From the NCBI GenBank assembly GCA_030433005.1, contig JAUILQ010000019.1, positions 1 to 64,000 on the forward strand: 64,000 nt of DNA, written 5' to 3'. Below, in pieces: positions 8,897 to 15,525 of this stretch. Source of the stretch: Alphaproteobacteria bacterium (GTDB lineage Bacteria > Pseudomonadota > Alphaproteobacteria > Kiloniellales > DSM-21159). Numbering within the stretch: position 1 is the first letter of the stretch; each line of letters opens with the position of its first letter. A program made the translations under genes and the position numbers. The notes under the pieces were generated by a model. It did no database searches. It worked only from the letters and a program-made list of their open reading frames with translations, and was not told where the DNA came from.

Positions 8897-9889
8897 TTGT
8901 CCAAGCTCCGGCTCTCGGTCGCCATCGGCGACTACGACCGCAACCGCCCGCTGATCGACGGCCGCGTGCAGATCGACGGCGTCGACCCGGTGTTCATGAC
9001 GCTGTCGCCGGAGGAGATCTTCTTCCGCGCCTTCCGGCACCGGGAGTTCGACATCTGCGAGCTGTCGTTCAGCTCCTACCTGGTGACGGTCGACAAGGGC
9101 GATCCGGCCTACGTCGCGATCCCGGCCTTCCTCAGCCGGGCCTTCCGCCACACCTCGATCTACGTGCGCGACGACAAGGGCATCGAGGATCCCGCCGACC
9201 TCAAGGGCAAGCGCATCGGCCTCGCCGAGTACCAGCTGACCGCCAACGTCTGGGCGCGCGCCCTGCTGGAGGACGACCACGGCGTCAGGCCCTCGGACGT
9301 CACCTGGGTGCGCGGCGGCATGGAGACCCCTGGCCGGCCCGAGAAGATCCCGCTCCAGCTGCCGCCGGAGATCCGCCTGGAGCAGGCGCCGGAGGGCAAG
9401 TCGCTGAACGCGCTGCTTGCGGCCGGCGAGATCGACGGCTTCATGGGCCCGCGCACGCTGTCCTGCTTCGACGAGGGCCACCCGAAGGTGCGTCGCCTGT
9501 TCCGCGACCCGACCGCCGCGGCCTCCGACTACTACCGGCGCACCGGCGTCTTCCCGGTCATGCACCTGCTCGGCGTCCGGCGCGAGATCGCCGAGGCCCA
9601 GCCCTGGCTGCCGGCGGCGCTGCTCAAGGCCTTCGGCCAGTCGAAGACGGCGGCGCTGAAGCTGCTCGCCGACACCTCGGCGACCAAGGTCACGCTGCCC
9701 TTCGTCGAGGAGCAGCTGGCCGGCGCCCGGGCGCTGCTCGGCGAGGACTTCTGGTCCTACGGCGTCGGCGCCAACCGCACGACGCTGGAGACCTTCCTCG
9801 ACCACCACCACCGCCAGGGCCTGTCGAGCCGCCGCCTGAGCCTGGAGGAGGTCTTCCACCCGGCGACCCTGGAGGCGCACTCGATCTGA
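8897..9889 (+). CDS. pht5: 4,5-dihydroxyphthalate decarboxylase-like protein
   Basis: The 330-residue protein has the periplasmic-binding-protein-like fold used by the cytoplasmic decarboxylase Pht5/OphC, with no signal peptide. Recognisable segments are IGDYDRNRPLIDGRVQIDG near the start, ICELSFSSYL, and GKRIGLAEYQLTANVWARALL. It would convert 4,5-dihydroxyphthalate to protocatechuate. The start is taken as TTG 8897 because GGGAGGA lies just upstream at 8887 and because the family opens at this point. A GTG at 8828 would add a 23-residue basic extension without homology. No protocatechuate ring-cleavage gene is present in the window, so that step must be encoded elsewhere. Confidence 0.83.
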   Translation: MSKLRLSVAIGDYDRNRPLIDGRVQIDGVDPVFMTLSPEEIFFRAFRHREFDICELSFSSYLVTVDKGDPAYVAIPAFLSRAFRHTSIYVRDDKGIEDPADLKGKRIGLAEYQLTANVWARALLEDDHGVRPSDVTWVRGGMETPGRPEKIPLQLPPEIRLEQAPEGKSLNALLAAGEIDGFMGPRTLSCFDEGHPKVRRLFRDPTAAASDYYRRTGVFPVMHLLGVRREIAEAQPWLPAALLKAFGQSKTAALKLLADTSATKVTLPFVEEQLAGARALLGEDFWSYGVGANRTTLETFLDHHHRQGLSSRRLSLEEVFHPATLEAHSI

Positions 9890-9946
9890 GGGGCGTGAAG
9901 GCGCTCCCGGCGCGGCCCCTGTCCCTCGTCAGTCCCGCTCCCTCTC

Positions 9947-9973
9947 GTCATGCCCGCGCAGGCGGGCATCCAT
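9947..9973 (+). repeat. REP-like palindromic repeat, left copy
   Basis: GTCATGCCCGCGCAGGCGGG continues as CATCCAT. The core GCCCGC-GCA-GGCGGGC can form a hairpin. An inverted, nearly identical copy lies at 10639-10665 (2 differences in 27). Elements of this kind are common dispersed repeats in bacterial genomes. Confidence 0.75.
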
Positions 9974-10077
9974 CGGGACTCGCCGGTGCTCCGAAGGCGC
10001 TCGTTGCCACACGGCCGGCACCTTACAGTACGAGAAGGACCATCTTGGCAGGAAATCATGCGGGTCTTGCCGGGCGC

Positions 10078-10554
10078 ATGTCCCGCGTGGCGTTGGATCT
10101 TCGAATGACTTGGACGGTGCCCTACGTCAGCGTCTGGGGGATGTTCTTCTACCTGTTCGGGTTAGCGCTCCTGCTGCGGAGGCCCGGGTGGTCCGCTAGG
10201 AAGCGCGGTCTGCCTCTTGTCGGCTTCATCGGCATCGGCTGGGTCCTGCTCAACCTCGGCGCGTTCGCTTATTGGGACCACATGGCGGACACAGCCTTCT
10301 CCACTCCCGGCGTCACCGAGGAAGAGCTGAGGGCGGCGACAGCGGATGGCGCCAACCTGACTTTCACCTTGTTGCTCGGCTGGGCTGCAGCCGCCGCTTT
10401 CGCCGGAGTCATGGAGGCGATTTGGCAAGGCGGGTGTCGTTGGCTGTGGCGGCGAGCGCCGCCACGTGACGGGGCGACACTGTTCGGGCGCCTGCTCGTC
10501 GGTTGGAGCGTACTCTCCGGTCTCCTGCTTGCTGCGAGCTACTTTCTTGGGTAG
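10078..10554 (+). CDS. Hypothetical small membrane protein
   Basis: About 158 residues with roughly four hydrophobic segments (near residues 15-32, 45-65, 95-120 and 135-155) and a short soluble loop, so probably an inner-membrane protein. I do not recognise the family. Base composition is less strictly GC3-biased than in neighbouring genes, with more T-ending codons. No good ribosome-binding site precedes ATG 10078, and in-frame starts upstream to 9895 are possible. It stands alone on the plus strand between two inverted REP-like repeats, unconnected to either neighbouring operon. Confidence 0.5.
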   Translation: MSRVALDLRMTWTVPYVSVWGMFFYLFGLALLLRRPGWSARKRGLPLVGFIGIGWVLLNLGAFAYWDHMADTAFSTPGVTEEELRAATADGANLTFTLLLGWAAAAAFAGVMEAIWQGGCRWLWRRAPPRDGATLFGRLLVGWSVLSGLLLAASYFLG

Positions 10555-10638
10555 CGCGGCTTGGTGCCGCTCCCTCCCTTGCCAGTCCCGCGCGAGCGGA
10601 GTTCTATCCGGACACGCCGGGGCTCTTGGAAAGTCACG

Positions 10639-10665
10639 ATGGATCCCCGCCTGCGCGGGGATGAC
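10639..10665 (-). repeat. REP-like palindromic repeat, right copy (inverted)
   Basis: On the minus strand it reads GTCATCCCCGCGCAGGCGGG then GATCCAT, matching the left copy at 25 of 27 positions; both differences preserve the hairpin pairing. Orientation is opposite to the left copy, so the pair brackets the small membrane protein gene. Confidence 0.75.
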
Positions 10666-10692
10666 GCTGGGCGGGCAGACAGGTGAGCGTCG

Positions 10693-11670
10693 CTACGCCA
10701 CCGCCAGGACGTGGACGCTGAACAGGCTCTCGGCGTCGGTCAGGGCCAGGGCCGGGCGGAAGCCGCCGCGCTTGGCCAGGGCCTGGAAGCCGTCGAGCTC
10801 GTACTTGTAGGAGTTCTCGGTGTGGATCGTCTCGCCGCGGGCGAAGGCGAAGGTTTCGCCGGCGATCCGCACGCGCTGCTCGCGCAGGCTCTCGAGGTGC
10901 ATCTCGATGCGGCCCTCGTCGCGGTCGTAGAGCGCCTTGTGCGCGAAGCCGTCGAGCTCGAAGCCGCCGCCCAGCTCGCGGTTGATCCGGCGCAGCAGGT
11001 TGAGGTTGAAGGCGGCCGTGACGCCGGCGGCGTCGTCGTAGGCGGCCTCCAGCCGGGCCGGGTCCTTGCGCAGGTCGACGCCGACCACCAGGAAGCCGCC
11101 CTCGCCGAGCGTGCGCGCCGCGCTCTTCAGGAAGCCGACGGCCTCGTCCGGCGTCAGGTTGCCGATCGTCGAGCCGGGAAAGAAGCCGACGCGCGGCCCC
11201 TCGGGCACCACCGGGTCGAGATCGACCGCCAGCGTGAAGTCGGCGCAGACCGCGGCGGTCGGCAGCTCCGGATGGTCGCGCGCGAAGCCCTCGGCGCTGT
11301 GCAGCAGGAACTGGCGGGAGATGTCGATCGGCACGTAGCAGCGCGGCGTCACGAGCGCCTCGACCAGCAGGCGGATCTTCTGGGCCGCGCCCGCGCCGAA
11401 CTCGATGACCGAGGCCTCGGCCGGCAGCAGCGCGCGCAGGCGCTCGCGCTCGTTTTCCAGGATCTCCAGCTCGGCGCGGGTCGGGTAGTATTCCGGCTGT
11501 TCGCAGATCCGGTCGAACAGGCGCGAGCCGCGGTCGTCGTAGAAGAACTTGGCGGGGATGCGCTTCTGCCGCTCGGCCAGGCCCTGGAGGACGGCCTCGC
11601 GGAAGTCTTCGGTCGGCGGCTCGAAGTCCAGAAAGCCGGCGAGCGCCGTGCCGTCACCGCCGCCACTCAC
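10693..11670 (-). CDS. egtD: EgtD-like L-histidine N-alpha-methyltransferase
   Basis: A SAM-dependent methyltransferase of about 325 residues. Diagnostic EgtD-family segments are KFFYDDRGSRLFDRI, QPEYYPTRAE, IEFGAGAAQK (SAM loop), YVPIDIS and FFPGSTIGNLTP. In the ergothioneine route EgtD trimethylates histidine to hercynine. The sulfoxide synthase EgtB, often encoded next door, is not in the window, so the end product could be hercynine or EgtB could lie elsewhere. The start is taken as GTG 11670; an in-frame ATG at 11769 would add a low-complexity tail not seen in the family. The OtnC gene lies 167 bases upstream on the same strand. Confidence 0.83.
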   Translation of the reverse strand: MSGGGDGTALAGFLDFEPPTEDFREAVLQGLAERQKRIPAKFFYDDRGSRLFDRICEQPEYYPTRAELEILENERERLRALLPAEASVIEFGAGAAQKIRLLVEALVTPRCYVPIDISRQFLLHSAEGFARDHPELPTAAVCADFTLAVDLDPVVPEGPRVGFFPGSTIGNLTPDEAVGFLKSAARTLGEGGFLVVGVDLRKDPARLEAAYDDAAGVTAAFNLNLLRRINRELGGGFELDGFAHKALYDRDEGRIEMHLESLREQRVRIAGETFAFARGETIHTENSYKYELDGFQALAKRGGFRPALALTDAESLFSVHVLAVA

Positions 11671-11837
11671 CGGATGCGTCCCATGGGCAGCCGGCCGCAC
11701 TGCATTTCTGTCGTCATGCTGTCGATCCCTTTCGCGCCGGCCGCCCGGACGGGCCGCCTGTTTCCCCACCTAGAGGCGGCGGTTGAAAGGACAATGGAGG
11801 CAGCAGGCGGGTGGTTCCGCCCGAGGCTGGCTTCGCC

Positions 11838-12503
11838 CTAGCTCTCCCACTCGACGTCGAAGGTGCTGACGAGGTCGCCGATCTGGGCCGGGGTCAGCAG
11901 CAGCGGCTGGGCGCCGCGCAGCAGCAGCGCGAGCTTGGCCGTTTCCTCCAGCTCCTCGACCGCGTAGATCGCGCTCTTCAGGTCCTTGCCCGCGACCACG
12001 GGGCCGTGGTTGGCCAGCAGCACGGCGCTGCGCCGGCCGCCGAGCTCCCGGACCGCGTCGCCCATCGCCGGGTCGCCGGGCCGGAAGTAGGGCAGCAGCC
12101 TGACCTTGCCGAGCCGCATGATCGAGTAGGCGGTGAGTGGCGGCAGGGCGTTGTCGGCGTCGGTCTCGGGCAGCATCGAGACGGCGACCGAGTAGGTCGA
12201 GTGCAGGTGCACGACGGCGCCGGTCGCCTGCGGCCGGGTCTCGTAGAAGGCGCCGTGCAGCGCCATCTCCTTGGTCGGCTTGTCGCCGTCGACGAGCTGC
12301 CCCGCGGCGTCGAAGCGGCTGAGCCGCGCCGGGTCGAGGTCGCGGAAGGAGGCGCCGGTCGGCGTCACCAGCAGTCCGCCGTCCTCGAGCCGCGCCGAGA
12401 TGTTGCCCGAGGCGCCGGAGGTCAGGCCGCGCTCGAAGAAGGAGCGGGCCGCCTCGCAGATCGCCTCGCGCAGCGCCGCCTCGCCGCCGGATCCGCCGCT
12501 CAT
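11838..12503 (-). CDS. otnC: 3-oxo-tetronate 4-phosphate decarboxylase, class II aldolase family
   Basis: The 221 residues carry the class II aldolase signatures SGASGNISAR, VTPTGASF, VHLHSTYS (metal His pair) and LLANHGPVV. Its neighbour upstream is a DUF1537 kinase, the pairing found in the OtnK/OtnC acid-sugar pathway. OtnC decarboxylates 3-oxo-tetronate 4-phosphate to dihydroxyacetone phosphate. The gap to otnK is only 10 bases. It differs clearly from the class II protein at 3778, so the two are separate subfamilies with separate jobs. Confidence 0.82.
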   Translation of the reverse strand: MSGGSGGEAALREAICEAARSFFERGLTSGASGNISARLEDGGLLVTPTGASFRDLDPARLSRFDAAGQLVDGDKPTKEMALHGAFYETRPQATGAVVHLHSTYSVAVSMLPETDADNALPPLTAYSIMRLGKVRLLPYFRPGDPAMGDAVRELGGRRSAVLLANHGPVVAGKDLKSAIYAVEELEETAKLALLLRGAQPLLLTPAQIGDLVSTFDVEWES

Positions 12504-12513
12504 TGCCCCGTCC

Positions 12514-13779
12514 TCACCGGCCGCCGAGCCGGGCCACGGCCTCGGCGAAGAAGTCGGGCCCGCCGAAGTTGCCGGACTTGAGAGCCAGCGCGATGCCGGC
12601 GTCGGGGTCGAGCAGGGCCGGCACGCCGGGGGCGATCTCCGGGCCGATGCGGAGCGCCTCGGACTTCAGGGCCGCGGTGACCGCACCCGAGGTCTCGCCG
12701 CCGGCCACGACGAAGCGCCGGACGCCCTCGCCGGCGAGCCGCGCGGCGAGCGCCGCGAAGAAGCCCTCGACCGCCTCGGCCACGGTCTCGCGGCCGTGCT
12801 GCTTCTGCAGGGCGCCGACCGCTTCGGGGTCGGCGGTCGAGTAGACCAGCGGCGCCTCCCCGGAGTCGTCCGCCAGCTTGTCGGCGACCCAGGCCGCCGC
12901 CTTGTCGGCGCTCAGCTTGCCGGACAGCAGGTCGCTCGGATCGATCGCCAGGGCGGCCCGCGCGCCGGCGTAGCGCTCGACCTGGCCGCGGGTCGCCGTC
13001 GAGCAGGAGCCGGAGAGCACGACCGCGGGGCCCTCGACGGGGTGCCAGCCGCCGGCCTCGGCAGAGGCCGCGCCGGCGCGCTGGAAGTTCTCCGGCAGGC
13101 CGAGCGCGATGCCGGAGCCGCCGGTGACCAGCGGCACGTCCGCGGCGGCGCGGCCGATGGTGCGCAGGTCGGCGTCGGCGACGGCGTCGACGACCACGAC
13201 CGGGCGGCCGGCCGCGACCTCGGCGTCGAGCGCCTTGCGGATCGCCTCCGGCCCTTCCTGCACGGTCTGCAGCGGCACGTGGCCGACGCCCAGGCGGGTC
13301 TGCAGCGCCAGCCAGCGCCGGATGTCCGGGTCGGTCATCGGCGTCAGGGGGTGCTTCTCCATGCCCGACTCGCTGAGCAGGCGGTCGGCGACGAAGAGAT
13401 GCCCCTGGAAGACGCGGCGGCCGTTGGTCGGGAAGGCCGGGCAGACGATCGCCCGGTCGGCGCCGAGCGCCTCCATCAGCGCCTCGATGACCGGGCCGAT
13501 GTTGCCCTCGGGCCGCGAATCGAAGGTCGAGCAGTACTTGAAGAAGAACTGGCGGCAGCCCTGGCGCTTCAGCCAGTCGAGCGCGGCCAGGCTGTCGCGC
13601 ACCGCCTCCTCCGGCGGGCAGGTGCGCGACTTCAGCGCGACGATGCCGGCCTCGACGTCGGGCGCGGCGTCGCGCGTCGGCAGCCCGCAGTACTGCACGG
13701 TGTTGAGGCCCTCCTGCGCCAGGGTCGAGCCGAGGTCGCTGGAGCCGGTGAAGTCGTCGCCGATGCAGCCGAGCAGCAT
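12514..13779 (-). CDS. otnK: 3-oxo-tetronate kinase (four-carbon acid sugar kinase, DUF1537)
   Basis: About 421 residues with the N-terminal sugar-binding motif LGCIGDDFTGSSDLGSTLAQ and the C-terminal nucleotide-binding domain with RRFVVAGGETSGAV. OtnK phosphorylates 3-oxo-tetronate for the decarboxylase encoded immediately downstream. ATG 13779 fits the family N-terminus; GTG 13788 is an alternative adding three residues. The start lies right beside the stop of the small upstream ORF, so it is probably translationally coupled. A dehydrogenase of the LtnD/DenD type, which usually starts the pathway, is absent; the FAD oxidoreductase upstream may serve instead. Confidence 0.84.
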   Translation of the reverse strand: MLLGCIGDDFTGSSDLGSTLAQEGLNTVQYCGLPTRDAAPDVEAGIVALKSRTCPPEEAVRDSLAALDWLKRQGCRQFFFKYCSTFDSRPEGNIGPVIEALMEALGADRAIVCPAFPTNGRRVFQGHLFVADRLLSESGMEKHPLTPMTDPDIRRWLALQTRLGVGHVPLQTVQEGPEAIRKALDAEVAAGRPVVVVDAVADADLRTIGRAAADVPLVTGGSGIALGLPENFQRAGAASAEAGGWHPVEGPAVVLSGSCSTATRGQVERYAGARAALAIDPSDLLSGKLSADKAAAWVADKLADDSGEAPLVYSTADPEAVGALQKQHGRETVAEAVEGFFAALAARLAGEGVRRFVVAGGETSGAVTAALKSEALRIGPEIAPGVPALLDPDAGIALALKSGNFGGPDFFAEAVARLGGR

Positions 13780-13780
13780 G

Positions 13781-14083
13781 TCAGGCACCGGCCCGGCCGG
13801 TGGCGGCCATGAGGTCGGCGGGGGCGAGCGGGCCGCGAGGGCCCTGGTCCAGTCTGCGCACGAAGTCCATTTCCTTCTCCGGAGCCTCGAAGTGGCGCCA
13901 GACTAGCGGATCGAGCCCGGGACTCGCCAGGGAGGCCGGGCCGGTTCGCTTCGCCGGTCCCGAGCCAGCCGGTCCCGACTCACCCGGCCTCGAGTCAGCG
14001 AGCCTCGCCGGGCGGCGTAAGGCCTCGACCCGCTCGGCGCGGTTGTCGGAGGTCACGGTGACGGCGTAGCGGGGCTCGGTCAT
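13781..14083 (-). CDS. Small hypothetical protein in the otn operon
   Basis: A 100-residue ORF from ATG 14083 to TGA 13781, placed between the FAD oxidoreductase and otnK with tight spacing on both sides. I recognise no family. The N-terminus (YAVTVTSDN) and the C-terminal half (LVWRHFEAPEKEMDFVRRLD) look like ordinary protein. Residues about 23-58 are Gly/Pro/Ser/Ala-rich and come from a repetitive GC-rich stretch (13910-14015), suggesting an in-frame insertion. Operon position supports translation, but its function is unknown. Confidence 0.55.
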   Translation of the reverse strand: MTEPRYAVTVTSDNRAERVEALRRPARLADSRPGESGPAGSGPAKRTGPASLASPGLDPLVWRHFEAPEKEMDFVRRLDQGPRGPLAPADLMAATGRAGA

Positions 14084-14127
14084 CGGGTCTGAGGTTTCCT
14101 GCTTTCGGTTTCGGATGGCGCGCGGAT

Positions 14128-15321
14128 CTAGACCACGTTGCGCTCGACGATCGGGTCGCCCCGCCGGATCCGCTCGTAGCCGAAGCGCGAGAGGTCGAGG
14201 CTGCGCCAGCCGCCGTGCACGATCCACTCCATCAGCCCGCGGCCGACCGCCGGGCTCTGCTGCAGGCCGTGGCCCGAGAAGCCGTTGGCGAAGAGGAAGT
14301 TCGGCAGCTCCGGGTGCGGCCCCAGGATCGCGTTGTGGTCCAGCGTCGAGACGCTGTAGTGGCCGGCCCAAGCGCCGGTCGGCTTGATCGCCTCGAAGGC
14401 CGGCACCCGGTGCGCCAGGCGCGGCCAGATGACCTCCTCGAACGGCGTCCAGTCGACCTCCAGGTCGAGCGTGTCGGGATCCGGCTCGCCCTCCCTCGGC
14501 GCGATGCCGCAGATGAAGCCGCTGCCCTCGGGCCGGACGTAGAGCCCCGAGGGGTCGATGACCAGCGGCATGCCCGGCAGTTCGGCCCGGCAGTCGAAGA
14601 CGAAGACCTGGCGCTTGCGCGGGAAGACCGGCAGCTCGAGGCCGGCCAGGGCGGCGACCTCGCGGGCGCGCGGGCCGGCGGCGTCGACCACCCAGTCGGC
14701 GCTCAGCCGGTCGCCCGAGGCCAGCGTCAGGCCGCTCGCCCGGCCACCTTCGACCGCGATGCCGGTGACCCGGTCCTCGCGGTACTCGGCGCCCAGGCTG
14801 CGCGCCTTGCGCCGGAAGGCCTGGAGCAGCGCGAAGGGGTCGAACCAGCCCTCCATCGACAGGCCCAGGCAGCCGCCGGCCAGGTCGTCGACGTTGAGCC
14901 AGGGCAGGCGTCGCTTCAGCTCGGCCGCCTCGAGCAGGGCGTTGTCCGCGCCAAGCGATTCCTGCAGGGCGCGGTTGTCCTGCAGCACCGGCCAGCCGGC
15001 CTCCCCGGCCAGGAACAGGTAGCCTTTCTCCCGGAAGCCGACGTCCGGGACCTCGCCGTCGACCGCCAGCCAGTCGCCGAGGTTCTTCAGGAAGCGCGCG
15101 CCGAACAGCGAGATCTCGATGTTCTCCCGGGTCGAGAACTGCTGGCGGATCGAGCCGGCCGAGCGGCCGGTCGAGCCCTCCCGGTAGCTGAAGTCGCGCT
15201 CGATGACGACGACGCGACGGCCGGCGAAGGCCGGTTCTGCGGCCAGCCAGTAGGCGATCGAGGAGCCGATCACGCCGCCGCCGACGATCGCCACGTCGCA
15301 ATGCTTGTCGCTGCTGCTCAT
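14128..15321 (-). CDS. FAD-dependent oxidoreductase, DAO (glycine/D-amino acid oxidase) family
   Basis: A 397-residue flavoprotein with an N-terminal dinucleotide-binding motif (VAIVGGGVIGSSIAYWL), a GSTGRSAGSIRQQFS segment and the C-terminal NGFSGHGLQQSPAVG motif typical of sarcosine oxidase/D-amino acid dehydrogenase relatives. No membrane anchor is visible. It heads the operon with the small ORF, otnK and otnC, so it may oxidise a hydroxy acid that feeds 3-oxo-tetronate formation, although DAO enzymes more often act on amines. Start ATG 15321 is chosen over an upstream in-frame ATG because family homology begins with the FAD motif. Confidence 0.8.
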   Translation of the reverse strand: MSSSDKHCDVAIVGGGVIGSSIAYWLAAEPAFAGRRVVVIERDFSYREGSTGRSAGSIRQQFSTRENIEISLFGARFLKNLGDWLAVDGEVPDVGFREKGYLFLAGEAGWPVLQDNRALQESLGADNALLEAAELKRRLPWLNVDDLAGGCLGLSMEGWFDPFALLQAFRRKARSLGAEYREDRVTGIAVEGGRASGLTLASGDRLSADWVVDAAGPRAREVAALAGLELPVFPRKRQVFVFDCRAELPGMPLVIDPSGLYVRPEGSGFICGIAPREGEPDPDTLDLEVDWTPFEEVIWPRLAHRVPAFEAIKPTGAWAGHYSVSTLDHNAILGPHPELPNFLFANGFSGHGLQQSPAVGRGLMEWIVHGGWRSLDLSRFGYERIRRGDPIVERNVV

Positions 15322-15525
15322 GGGTCCGCTTGATAGCCGTCCGGCCGGGCCCGACGCCAGCCCTTCGCGCGAAGGACCGGCGCCGTCGCCCGCGCGGAGT
15401 CGCCGGGGATTGCCAGGGCGGGGGCGAACGCGAAACAATGCCGCCATAACAGCGCCCGGTCTGGCCGGGCGGCAGGCAGCCGGCGGGCCATCCGGGCGTC
15501 AACGAAGGACGCAGGGAGGATGGTC

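Noticed and set aside
13781-15502. Long minus-strand frame joining the small otn ORF to a reading through the FAD gene
   Set aside because: Only the last 100 codons form a plausible protein; the rest is shadow of the FAD oxidoreductase.
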